From the NCBI RefSeq assembly GCF_041435355.1, contig NZ_CP108442.1:1612001-1676000 (forward strand): a stretch of DNA of 64,000 nucleotides, written 5' to 3'. Both the position numbers and the translations under genes were made by a program. The DNA is from Streptomyces sp. NBC_01276. Lineage in GTDB: Bacteria > Actinomycetota > Actinomycetes > Streptomycetales > Streptomycetaceae. The notes below the pieces were generated by a model, which searched no databases, was not told where the DNA came from, and saw nothing but the letters and a program-made list of their open reading frames with translations. Numbering within the stretch: the stretch's first letter is position 1; the number at the start of each line of letters is the position of its first letter. This document shows, piece by piece, positions 1 to 7,474 of this stretch.

Positions 1-893
1 CCGGATTCTGCTGCGCGCTCGTCGCCGCGGGCCTGTCCTACCGTTCGGAGCTGCGCGCCCTGCTGGGGCCCGTCGCCGAGGGCGACACGGCGCGCGGCCG
101 CTACGTCCAGGACGAGGCGCTGGCCGACGAGGCCGCCGCGTCCGCGCTGGAGCGGCTCACCGAACCGGCCGGAGCCCGTGAGGGCACCCGCGCCCTCGCG
201 CAGGCCGCGCCGGCCGATGCGCAACCGTGGCGGCGCTCCGACCCGCTGGAGGCCCGTACCGCGCCGGCCGAGCCGGCGATCGGCGCGCTGTTCTCCCCCG
301 GTGAGGACTGGGACTCCGACCACCACTGCTCGGCGAGCGTGGTCCACTCCCCCGGCGGGGACCTCATCGCGACCGCCGCGCACTGCGTGTACGCGGGCGG
401 CTTCCGCACCAACCTCGCCTTCGTCCCCGGCTACGAGGACGGTACGGCCCCCTACGGCGTGTGGGTCCCCACCCGTATCTACGTCGACCCCCGCTGGGCG
501 GAGTCCTCCGACCCCGACCACGACGTGGCGTTCCTGCGCGTACGCCGGCCGGGCCGTCCGGGCCTGCGGCTGGAGGACGTCACGGGGGCGCAGACCATCC
601 GCTTCCGGCCCCCGCTGCCCGCGCCGGCCCGTCTGGTGGGCTACCCGAACGACACCGAGCAGCCGCTGGCGTGCTCCAACACCGCCGTGGCCGACGGTCC
701 CACGCAGCTGCGACTGGACTGCGCGGACGTGCCGAACGGCACCAGCGGCGGCCCCGTCCTGACCGGCGGGCACACGCTGATCGGGGTGATCGGCGGTCGC
801 GACGGGGGCGGGGACGAGGAGACCTCGTACAGCACCTACTTCGGGGACGACGTCCGCGCCCTGTACGAGCGCGCCACCGCCGAGGCCCTGTAG
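1..893 (+). CDS. trypsin-like serine protease, 5'-truncated by window edge
   Basis: The frame is open from base 3 to the TAG at 891-893, about 296 residues, with no start inside the window that clearly fits. The chymotrypsin-fold catalytic triad is visible: TAAHC (His), DHDVAFL (Asp) and GTSGGP (nucleophile Ser, with the oxyanion-hole glycine). A hydrophobic stretch at the very start (FCCALVAAGL) suggests a signal peptide or membrane anchor, so the enzyme is probably exported. About 100 residues separate that stretch from the protease fold and may be a propeptide. Cysteine pairs around the His and Ser suit an extracellular S1 enzyme. Natural substrate cannot be read from the sequence. The next feature downstream is an inserted IS, so the original 3' neighbour was the convergent response regulator. 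Confidence 0.85.
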   Translation, partial: GFCCALVAAGLSYRSELRALLGPVAEGDTARGRYVQDEALADEAAASALERLTEPAGAREGTRALAQAAPADAQPWRRSDPLEARTAPAEPAIGALFSPGEDWDSDHHCSASVVHSPGGDLIATAAHCVYAGGFRTNLAFVPGYEDGTAPYGVWVPTRIYVDPRWAESSDPDHDVAFLRVRRPGRPGLRLEDVTGAQTIRFRPPLPAPARLVGYPNDTEQPLACSNTAVADGPTQLRLDCADVPNGTSGGPVLTGGHTLIGVIGGRDGGGDEETSYSTYFGDDVRALYERATAEAL

Positions 894-980
894 CCGGGAG
901 TTCGCGGCGACCCGCTCGGACCTGCGGGGTCCTGTACGGCCACACCGGTTCCTTCCCCGGCAGGAGCCGGCCGGGGCGGC

Positions 981-2110
981 CTAGTGACCTGAGTCAGAGG
1001 TTTGTCGTTGGTTTGGGTATGAGTCGTCCTGGTCCGAAGATTCCGCCGTTGTCGGTCACTGATGCCCAGCGTGCTGTGCTGGAGGGCTGGTTACGTCGTC
1101 GTTCGACGGCGCAGGCTTTGGCTCAGCGGTCGCGGATCGTGCTGGAGTGCGCGGAAGGCCATTCGGTGATGGAGGTGTCGCGGCGGCTTGGGGTCGCTCC
1201 GGACACGGTCCGCACCTGGCGGCGGCGCTTCATCGAGCACGGCCTGGACGGGCTGGGCGACGAGCCGCGTCCGGGCGTCCCGCGGAAGATCACCGACGCC
1301 GATGTCGAGCGGGTGATCGTCAAAACGCTGGAGGAGACGCCGAAGAACGCGACGCATTGGTCGACGAGGTCGATGGCCGCGGCCACGGGGATGTCGCAGT
1401 CGACCGTCTCAAGGATTTGGCGGGCGTTCGCACTGGCCCCGCACCGGTCGCAGACGTTCAAGCTGTCGACGGATCCGCTGTTCATCGACAAGGTCCGTGA
1501 TGTTGTCGGCCTCTGTCTGGACCCGCCGGAGAAGGCTTTGGTCCTGTGCGTGGACGAGAAGTCGCAGATCCAGGCCCTGGACCGGTCTCAGCCAGTTCTG
1601 CCGATGATGCCGGGCGTTCCCGAGCGCCGAAGCCACGACTACATCCGCGCCGGCACCACCACCCTCTTCGCGGCCCTCGAGGTCGCGACCGGCAAGGTCA
1701 TCGGCTCCCTCCACCGCCGCCACCGGGCCGCCGAGTTCAAGAAGTTCCTGGCCAAGGTCGACAAGGAGGTCCCGGCAGATCTTCAGGTCCACCTGATCCT
1801 CGACAACTACGCGACCCACAAGACACCCGACATCAAGAAGTGGCTGCTGGCGCACCCTCGCTTTCACCTGCACTTCACACCCACCAGTGCCTCATGGCTG
1901 AACCTGGTGGAACGGTGGTTCGCCGAGCTCACACAGAAGAAGCTGAAGCGCGGCGTCCACCGTTCCGTCCAGGCCCTCGAACGCGACATCCGAGCCTGGC
2001 TCGCCGACTGGAACAACCAGCCCCGGCCCTTCGTCTGGACGAAGACCGCCGACGAGATCCTCGACACAGTCGCCGCTTACTGCCACCGAATCTCTGACTC
2101 AGGTCACTAG
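981..2110 (+). mobile_element. IS630-family insertion sequence with perfect 19-bp ends
   Basis: Terminal inverted repeats at 981-999 (CTAGTGACCTGAGTCAGAG) and 2092-2110 are perfect reverse complements. IS630/Tc1 elements duplicate a TA dinucleotide on insertion, often within CTAG. Here the TA is at 982-983 and 2108-2109, so the element proper is 984-2107. Removing it restores GGC-CTAG-CGG. That CTAG contains the stop codon of the minus-strand response regulator. A single transposase gene fills the element, and both ends and the frame are intact, so it may be mobile. Confidence 0.93.
1019..2110 (+). CDS. IS630-family DDE transposase
   Basis: 363 residues. It catalyses cut-and-paste transposition into TA. 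An N-terminal winged/HTH half (about residues 1-120, including MEVSRRLGVAPDTVRTWRRR) binds the ends. The RNase-H-like catalytic half follows, with Asp179 (VDEKSQ), Asp262 (LILDNYATHK) and Glu298 (LNLVERWF). The 35-residue D-E spacing is typical of IS630. The ATG at 1019 follows the left end closely; a much longer upstream extension of the frame runs through the protease gene and is not credible. The TAG stop is made from the duplicated target TA plus the flanking G, so the coding region runs through the right inverted repeat to the last base. Codon use is less GC-biased at the 5' end than in neighbouring genes, consistent with transfer. Confidence 0.93.
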   Translation: MSRPGPKIPPLSVTDAQRAVLEGWLRRRSTAQALAQRSRIVLECAEGHSVMEVSRRLGVAPDTVRTWRRRFIEHGLDGLGDEPRPGVPRKITDADVERVIVKTLEETPKNATHWSTRSMAAATGMSQSTVSRIWRAFALAPHRSQTFKLSTDPLFIDKVRDVVGLCLDPPEKALVLCVDEKSQIQALDRSQPVLPMMPGVPERRSHDYIRAGTTTLFAALEVATGKVIGSLHRRHRAAEFKKFLAKVDKEVPADLQVHLILDNYATHKTPDIKKWLLAHPRFHLHFTPTSASWLNLVERWFAELTQKKLKRGVHRSVQALERDIRAWLADWNNQPRPFVWTKTADEILDTVAAYCHRISDSGH

Positions 2111-2751
2111 CGGCGCAGGTACGCGAGGACGGCCAGGACCCGGCGGTTGTCCTCGGTGGACGGGGCGATGCCGAGTTTGGCGAAGATGCTCGCGGTGTGC
2201 TTCGCGACCGCGCTCTCGCTGAAGTGCAGGGCCGCCGCGACGGCGGCGTTCGAGCGGCCCTCCGCCATCAGTTCCAGGACGTCGCGTTCCCGCGGGGTGA
2301 GGGCGGAGATGGTGCCCCGGGCGTCGCCGCGCGACAGCAGCCGGCCGATCACCTTCGGGTCCAGGACGGTGCCGCCCGCGGCGACGCGCCGTACTGCGTC
2401 GACGAACTGGCCGGTGTCGGTGACCCGGTCCTTGAGGAGGTAGCCCACGCCCCCGTCGTCGCTCGCCAGGAGCTCGTTCGCGTAGAGCTGGTCGACGTAC
2501 TGGGACAGGACGAGGACGGGCAGCCCGCGGTGGCGGCGGCGGGCTTCGAGGGCGGCCTGGAGGCCCTCGTCGGTGAAGGTCGGCGGCAGGCGTACGTCGA
2601 CGACCGCGACGTCCGGCTTCTCCTCCACCAGGGCGCGCAGCAGCGAGGGGCCGTTGTCGACGGCGGCGACGACGTCGAAGCCGTGCTCCCGGAGCGTGCG
2701 GACCAGGCCGTCCCTCAGGAGGAAGAGGTCTTCGGCAAGGACGACGCGCAC
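2107..2751 (-). CDS. LuxR-type (NarL) response regulator
   Basis: 214 residues from a GTG at 2751 (MRVVLAED). The receiver domain holds the acidic pair ED (residues 7-8), phospho-acceptor Asp52 (VAVVDVRLPP) and Lys in LLKDR. The C-terminal GerE/LuxR helix-turn-helix is LTPRERDVLELMAEG through SAVAKHTASIFAKL. The start overlaps the end of the kinase gene by 37 bp, so the two are translationally coupled. It is the DNA-binding output of the upstream kinase; target genes are unknown but may include its own operon. An IS630 copy sits exactly in its TAG stop codon. Because the TA is duplicated, the stop is preserved and the protein is unchanged. Confidence 0.93.
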   Translation of the reverse strand: MRVVLAEDLFLLRDGLVRTLREHGFDVVAAVDNGPSLLRALVEEKPDVAVVDVRLPPTFTDEGLQAALEARRRHRGLPVLVLSQYVDQLYANELLASDDGGVGYLLKDRVTDTGQFVDAVRRVAAGGTVLDPKVIGRLLSRGDARGTISALTPRERDVLELMAEGRSNAAVAAALHFSESAVAKHTASIFAKLGIAPSTEDNRRVLAVLAYLRR

Positions 2752-3980
2752 GGGATCTCCAGGGTCACTGTGGTCGGTCCGCCCTGCGGGCTGTGCAGGG
2801 CGAGGCTCCCGTCGAAGGTAGCCAATCGGGCCCGGACGCCGAGCAGCCCGGTCCCCCGGGCGGGATCCGCCCCGCCGCGCCCGTCGTCGGTGACGGTGAC
2901 GCGCAGCCGCCCCTCGCCGTGGGTGAGGACGATGTCGACGCGGTCGCCGCCGGAGTGTTTCGCCGCGTTGGCCAGCAGCTCGTTGACCGCGAAGTAGGCG
3001 GCTGATTCGACCGCGGCCGGCAGCCGTCCCGCCAGGCGGACCTCGACGTGCACGTCGAGGAAGCTGTCCAGGGCCAGGGAGCGCACGGCGTCGCCCAGGC
3101 CCCGGTCGGTGAGGACCGGCGGCTGGATGCCCCGGACAAGGTCGCGCAGGTCCTCCAGGGCCCGTGCGGACAGTTCGCGCGCCTCCAGCAGCGCGGCGCG
3201 GGCGGCCGGCGGATCGTGCAGCAGGCGCGTCGCGCCGTCGAGGCGCATCCCGAACGCGACGAGCCGGGCCTGGGCCCCGTCGTGCAGGTCCCGTTCGATG
3301 CGCCGGAGTTCGTCCGCCCGTTCGTCCAGTGCGACGGCCCGGGTGTCCGTCAGCTGGTCGATGCGGCGGACGAGTTCGGTGGTGCGGGGCGCGGCGAGGA
3401 GCAGCCGGCTCCAGCGCGCGTGCAGGCGCAGCACGGCGGGGGCCAGGAGGAGACCGGCGGCCGTGAAGGCGAGGCCCAGGAGCAGCGCCGCGAGCATGCC
3501 GACGGTGCCGCGCACGGGGACGAACCCGTACCAGTTGCCGTCGCCCAGCAGCCGCCACACGAACGGCTGGACGAACGCCCCGAACGCCCCGTACACGAGG
3601 AGCGACGGGGGCACGGCGAGCAGCAGGCCGCCGGCCAGGGGCTCCAGCCACGCCCAGCCCAGGTCGCGCCAGAACCCGGCGTCGGCCAGGACCGCGCGGG
3701 CCCCCGCCGTCCGCGGGAGCGGGGCGGGCGGGCTGACCGGCACCCCCGACCAGCGCCCGGCCCGCTCCCGGGCCCGGTCGGCGCACCGGCGCAGCACGGC
3801 CGCGGCGGGCGGCAGCAGCCGGTGGCCGATTCCGACGGGCAGCAACAGCAGCGCGCCGACGACGGCCGGCCCCACGCAGGCCACCACCGCCAGGCCGAGC
3901 AGTCCGGCCAGGTGGCAGCGGCCGACGGCGGTCAGGGCGTAGAGGGTCCCCGCGCGGGAGCGGGCGGCTGTCGAACTCAT
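2715..3980 (-). CDS. two-component sensor histidine kinase (HisKA_3)
   Basis: 421 residues. The N-terminal half has several hydrophobic segments (for example LAGLLGLAVVACVGPAVVGALLLL and GGLLLAVPPSLLVYGAF), giving a membrane sensor without a large extracellular loop. The dimerisation/phospho-acceptor helix is ELRRIERDLHDGAQ with His233, typical of the HisKA_3/NarX family that pairs with LuxR-type regulators. A GHKL ATPase follows: FAVNELLANAAKH (N box), DDGRGG and GTGLLGVRARL (G boxes). The ATG at 3980 overlaps the upstream CPBP stop as ATGA, and its 3' end overlaps the response regulator. It is the sensor of a three-gene operon; the signal is unknown. Confidence 0.92.
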   Translation of the reverse strand: MSSTAARSRAGTLYALTAVGRCHLAGLLGLAVVACVGPAVVGALLLLPVGIGHRLLPPAAAVLRRCADRARERAGRWSGVPVSPPAPLPRTAGARAVLADAGFWRDLGWAWLEPLAGGLLLAVPPSLLVYGAFGAFVQPFVWRLLGDGNWYGFVPVRGTVGMLAALLLGLAFTAAGLLLAPAVLRLHARWSRLLLAAPRTTELVRRIDQLTDTRAVALDERADELRRIERDLHDGAQARLVAFGMRLDGATRLLHDPPAARAALLEARELSARALEDLRDLVRGIQPPVLTDRGLGDAVRSLALDSFLDVHVEVRLAGRLPAAVESAAYFAVNELLANAAKHSGGDRVDIVLTHGEGRLRVTVTDDGRGGADPARGTGLLGVRARLATFDGSLALHSPQGGPTTVTLEIPCASSLPKTSSS

Positions 3981-4813
3981 GTCCCGTGCAGGGTAGTCGG
4001 CGCGGGCACGGCCTCCGACGCGGGCGCCGGGGCCGGGGCCGCCGCCGACGCGCGCCGCCGCCCCACCCACGCCAGGGCCACCGCAAGGCAGGCGAGCCCG
4101 AAGCAGAGCATCGGCGTGACCGCCCCCGACTCCTCGTCCATGAAGAGGAGCAGTCCGAGGTTGACGAGCGCGTGGAAGCCGCCCGCGAGCAGCAGCCGGT
4201 ACGGACCGCCCGTACCGTCGAGGGCCGTGCCCAGGACGACCGACATGGCCACGGTGGCGACGAGGAAGCCCGCGGCGTAGGCCGGGGCCTGCGCGAAGAC
4301 CGGTACGTGCCAGGCACCCCACACGACGCCCACCGTCACCGACGAGACGAGCGTCCCCCACCGGGTCCGCAGCAGCGGCTGGAGGAAGCAGCGCCAGCCG
4401 ATCTCCTCACCGCAGGCCCCCACCAGCTGCGCCGCCGCAATCAGGGCGAAGGAGTGGTGCAGCGCCCCCGGCGGCGTGAAGCCGACGCCCCCGCGGAGCG
4501 TCCCGTACGCGAGCACGGTGAGCGCGACGATCAAGACCGCCGACCCGAGCAGCCCCGCCGCGCGCCCGACACCCCTCCCGCCGCCTCCGCCCCGCAGCAG
4601 TTCGCGGGTCCGCCTCCACCGGTACAGGGCGATCACGCCCACCCCCGCGGCCGGCCCGAACTGGGTCAGCTGCACCACCTCGGTGGGCACGCCGGTGGCC
4701 GGCTGTACCGCCCCCAGCGCCCCGGCCGCCACGAAGGCCACCGCGGTGAACACCCCCGCCGCCCCCCACGTCCCACCGCGCCCCACCCGTTCCACGCCGT
4801 CCGCCATCGCCAT
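3977..4813 (-). CDS. CPBP-family intramembrane glutamic endopeptidase
   Basis: 278 residues from the ATG at 4813 (MAMADGVERV). It is a polytopic membrane protein with the Abi/CaaX-protease signatures in order: EEIGWRCFLQPL (EExxxR), GAWHVPVF and GGFHALVNL (His motifs). In this family the Glu and His residues form the intramembrane active site. The frame extends upstream to about 4912 but that part is Arg-rich and unlikely. It is first in an operon with the kinase and response regulator (4-bp ATGA overlap with the kinase). In Gram-positive bacteria such arrangements often serve peptide sensing or bacteriocin self-protection; that role is an inference here. Confidence 0.88.
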   Translation of the reverse strand: MAMADGVERVGRGGTWGAAGVFTAVAFVAAGALGAVQPATGVPTEVVQLTQFGPAAGVGVIALYRWRRTRELLRGGGGGRGVGRAAGLLGSAVLIVALTVLAYGTLRGGVGFTPPGALHHSFALIAAAQLVGACGEEIGWRCFLQPLLRTRWGTLVSSVTVGVVWGAWHVPVFAQAPAYAAGFLVATVAMSVVLGTALDGTGGPYRLLLAGGFHALVNLGLLLFMDEESGAVTPMLCFGLACLAVALAWVGRRRASAAAPAPAPASEAVPAPTTLHGT

Positions 4814-4946
4814 GACCGTCCCGCCCGTCCGTCCGTCCGTTTCCCGACGAGGACGACGATGCCGGGCACGACGGCCCCGGACACTGCACCCGGCACCCGG
4901 GCGGGGGTGCATCCAGGTCTACCCCAGGTCCACCCCGGACCGGTTT

Positions 4947-4967
4947 CATTCGTTAGACAAGCGAATG
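4947..4967. promoter_or_regulatory. palindromic operator candidate between divergent genes
   Basis: An inverted repeat CATTCG...CGAATG (4947-4952 and 4962-4967) with near-symmetric flanks (CATTCGTT / AAGCGAATG) lies in an AT-rich patch. It is 24 bp before the ATG of the PPOX-like gene and about 135 bp from the divergent CPBP start. The size and symmetry suit a dimeric MarR/TetR-type repressor. No such regulator is encoded next to it. Confidence 0.4.
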
Positions 4968-4990
4968 TTTTCCTCACATAATCCTTAGAC

Positions 4991-5578
4991 ATGGGAAAGA
5001 CTTACGAACGCATCGACGGCCGGCTGCGCACCTTCATCGAGCAGCAGCCGATCTTCTTCACCGCGACCGCCCCGCTGGTCGGCGACGGCACGGTCAACCT
5101 CTCCCCCAAGGGCCTCAAGGGCTCCTTCGCCGTGCTCGACGAGCAGCGGATCGCCTATCTCGACTTCGCCGGCAGCACCGCCGAGACCATCGCCCACCTG
5201 CGGGAGAACGGCCGGATCACGGTGATGTGGTGCGCCTTCCAGGGAGCGCCCAACATCGTGCGGGTGCACGGCCGGGGCGAGCCCGTCTTCCGTGACGACC
5301 CGCGCTTCAAGGAACTGCTCGCCCACTTCCCCGACATCGACCCGACCCTGCACGGGCTGCGCGCGATCATCGTGGTGACGGCCGAACTCGTCCGTGACTC
5401 CTGCGGGTACGGGGTGCCCTTCATGTCGTACGACGAGGACCGCGACCTGCACGGCAAGCGCTTCGCACGCGAGGACGACGCCTCGCTGAGCGCGTACTTC
5501 GCCAAGAAGGACCACATCGCCCGGAGCATGGACGGCCTTCCCGGGCTCCCCCTGCCGCTGCCGCCCGCCGACTTCTGA
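4991..5578 (+). CDS. pyridoxamine 5'-phosphate oxidase-like flavin protein
   Basis: 195 residues. The N-terminal region (FIEQQPIFFTATAPLVGDGTVNLSPKG in part) has the split-barrel FMN/F420-binding pattern of the PPOX family: FF(x)ATA, then the NLSPKG loop, then a middle strand VMWCAF and an RVHGRGE strand. Enzymes of this type reduce or oxidise small molecules with a bound flavin or deazaflavin. The C-terminal GYGVPFMSYDEDR is typical of a Streptomyces subgroup of uncharacterised substrate. The ATG at 4991 has no strong Shine-Dalgarno. The gene is divergent from the CPBP operon, and its 3' end is followed 28 bp later by the MITE-like hairpin. Confidence 0.85.
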   Translation: MGKTYERIDGRLRTFIEQQPIFFTATAPLVGDGTVNLSPKGLKGSFAVLDEQRIAYLDFAGSTAETIAHLRENGRITVMWCAFQGAPNIVRVHGRGEPVFRDDPRFKELLAHFPDIDPTLHGLRAIIVVTAELVRDSCGYGVPFMSYDEDRDLHGKRFAREDDASLSAYFAKKDHIARSMDGLPGLPLPLPPADF

Positions 5579-5606
5579 GCGACCGCCGCCGCCCGCGGCC
5601 CCGCCT

Positions 5607-5774
5607 CTAGGGGGTGTCTGACGGATGTCCGTGGGGAAGGAGCGGCGTCCGGTGCGTGCTCTCGGCGTGCCGACCGGAAGCCCGCGTACTGGACGTACTT
5701 GGGCTTTCGGTCGGTGCGGCGAGAGTGCGTGCCGGGCGTCGCGACGCCGCGGATATCCGTCAGACACCCCCTAG
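5607..5774. mobile_element. MITE-like 168-bp non-coding hairpin element at CTAG
   Basis: Perfect 20-bp terminal inverted repeats: 5607-5626 (CTAGGGGGTGTCTGACGGAT) and 5755-5774. Nearly the whole interior also pairs: 5651-5683 with about 5701-5733 (CTCTCGGCGTGCCGACC against CTCTCGCCGCACCGACC on the other strand), and the mismatches are mostly transitions that keep G-U pairs. TA at 5608-5609 and 5772-5773 looks like a target duplication within CTAG. The short open frames seen on both strands are mirror images produced by the palindrome, and no gene is present. It is probably a non-autonomous element mobilised by a TA-targeting transposase. Its ends differ from those of the IS at 981-2110, so that copy is not the obvious source. 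Confidence 0.8.
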
Positions 5775-7171
5775 TCCGTGCCGGGCGCCGGGTGATGGGG
5801 TGGGTAGGCCGGGGCCTGCGGGGACGTGGGCAGGCGCCACTTGGACAGGACGCGGAGCACGGTCCACGGGCTGAGCAGGGTGGCGGGCGGCTCCGTCAGC
5901 GAGAGGACTCCGAAGAAGGGCGCCGAGAGTTCGGGGTCGGTGTTCGCGCCGACCATCACCCGGGACATGTAGTGCTGGAGGACCCGGGTGGCGCGGTCGG
6001 GCGGCGGCCCCTCGGTGCCGGGGTAGCGCAGGTCCTCGCTGGTGGCGATCTGCCAGGCGACGGAGGCAGCCGTGGCGGTGCGCCGCTGGAGTTCGCGGGA
6101 CGCGGCCGGGATCCGGTCCGCCGTCAGGCCGGCGAGGGCCTCGCGCAGGGCCTCCGCCCCCAGGGCGGCGACGGTCATCCCGTGCCCGTACACCGGGTTG
6201 AAGCGGCAGCCGGCGTCCCCGGCCACCAGGAGGCCGTCGGGCAGCCGCTCCAGGCGCTCGTAGTGCCGCCATTCGTTGGCGGTGCCGCGGAAACCGGCGG
6301 GCTCGGACAGCGGCTCCGCGTCGCGGATGGCGTCGTACAGGGCGGGGCTGCGCAGGCCGCGGGCGAACTCCAGGAAGCCGGGATCCCGGGTGGGCGGGGC
6401 GTGTTCGCCGTTGCCGATGAGGGTGACCAGCCAGCGGTCCCCGTCGACCGGCACGAGGACGCCGCCGCGCGGGCTGTCCGGGCGGCCCTGCACGTACATG
6501 CCCTGCCAGCGGCGCGCCGGGTCCGGCGGGATCCGGTAGGTGCGGCTGGAGTAGCCGAGGTGGGAGTCGTAGCGGGTGACGGCCGGGGCGGGGAGGCCGA
6601 GGGCGGCCAGCCAGGCCGGGGTCCTGGAGGTCCGCCCGGTGGCGTCGACGACGAGCCCGGCGCGTACGGGGCCGTCCTCGCGCAGGGTCACCCCGGCCAC
6701 GGAGCGGCCGTCGGCCCCGGCGACGAGTCCGGTGACCAGGCGGCCCGTACGCACCTGGATCCGCGGGTCGCGCAACACGGCCCGGCGCAGCGTCCACTCG
6801 GTCAGCTCGCGGCTGGCGAGCAGCACCCGGGTGCCGGGCAGCGGCCCGAACCAGTCGGCGGGGCTCAGCCAGAGGAAGTCCCGGGGCGAGTCCAGCAGGG
6901 CGGCTCCGCCGGCCGTCAGCTCGCCGGTGATCCCGGGCAGCAGCCGCTCCATCGCCTCCAGCCCCCGCGCCCACAGCACGTGCGCGTGCCGGGACTGCGG
7001 GACCCCGGGCCGGAACTCCGGCCCCTCGCCGGGAAGTTCGTCCCGCTCCACGACGGTGACCCGCGCGAACCGCTCCGCGAGCACCCGCGCCGTCAGCAGG
7101 CCGGCCAGGCCCGCGCCGAGCACCACCGCGTGGTCGCGGCCTTCTGAGTGGTTGTCCGGAGTGTCGTCCAT
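5771..7171 (-). CDS. FAD-dependent monooxygenase/oxidoreductase
   Basis: 466 residues from the ATG at 7171 (MDDTPDNHSEG). A Rossmann FAD-binding motif VVLGAGLAGLLTARVLAER begins near residue 16 and ends in VTVVERD. The second FAD contact is LLVAGDAGCRFNPVYGHGM (the GDA motif of PHBH-type flavoproteins), and VVDATGRTSRTPAWL is the DG-like mid motif. The family hydroxylates or epoxidises aromatic or polyketide-like substrates; the substrate here is unknown. No biosynthetic cluster surrounds it. Its TAG stop (5773-5771) is inside the CTAG that bounds the MITE-like element, so the protein end is unaltered. The divergent neighbour is an XRE regulator 303 bp away. Confidence 0.88.
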   Translation of the reverse strand: MDDTPDNHSEGRDHAVVLGAGLAGLLTARVLAERFARVTVVERDELPGEGPEFRPGVPQSRHAHVLWARGLEAMERLLPGITGELTAGGAALLDSPRDFLWLSPADWFGPLPGTRVLLASRELTEWTLRRAVLRDPRIQVRTGRLVTGLVAGADGRSVAGVTLREDGPVRAGLVVDATGRTSRTPAWLAALGLPAPAVTRYDSHLGYSSRTYRIPPDPARRWQGMYVQGRPDSPRGGVLVPVDGDRWLVTLIGNGEHAPPTRDPGFLEFARGLRSPALYDAIRDAEPLSEPAGFRGTANEWRHYERLERLPDGLLVAGDAGCRFNPVYGHGMTVAALGAEALREALAGLTADRIPAASRELQRRTATAASVAWQIATSEDLRYPGTEGPPPDRATRVLQHYMSRVMVGANTDPELSAPFFGVLSLTEPPATLLSPWTVLRVLSKWRLPTSPQAPAYPPHHPAPGTD

Positions 7172-7474
7172 GGTGCGAGTGTCCGGCGGCCGCAACCCTC
7201 GCGGTGAGCCCCCGGCCGGGGCGGACGGAGGCACACCGGGGGCGGACGGAGGCACGGCAACGCTGCCGCGAGGCCCACGAACACGATCAACACCGGCCGG
7301 GTGTCGGGGCGTACGCCGTCTCCCGCGATGCCGCCCAGCGGCCTCCCCGCGACCCGACGGGCGGCGGGGGAAGGGGTTTGCGTGCGTTCCGGACCGCACG
7401 GAAGGGGCCCGCGCCCTACGCTGGCAGCGACGAGCCTCAAGGAGACGAGCCGCAAGGAGAGGGGCAAGGCCGCC
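7172..7474. other. divergent intergenic region with tandem Shine-Dalgarno repeats
   Basis: 303 bp between the FAD enzyme and the XRE regulator. Near the regulator there is a 15-bp tandem direct repeat, 7429-7443 and 7444-7458, differing at one base (GACGAGCCTCAAGGA / GACGAGCCGCAAGGA). Each copy ends in a CAAGGA Shine-Dalgarno-like motif, and a third CAAGG lies at 7465-7469 just before the ATG. No clear promoter hexamers or further palindromes were seen. Confidence 0.5.

Noticed and set aside
4985..5874. Reading frames on both strands across 5607-5774
   Set aside because: Both begin with nearly the same residues because the DNA is palindromic; they are by-products of the hairpin element.
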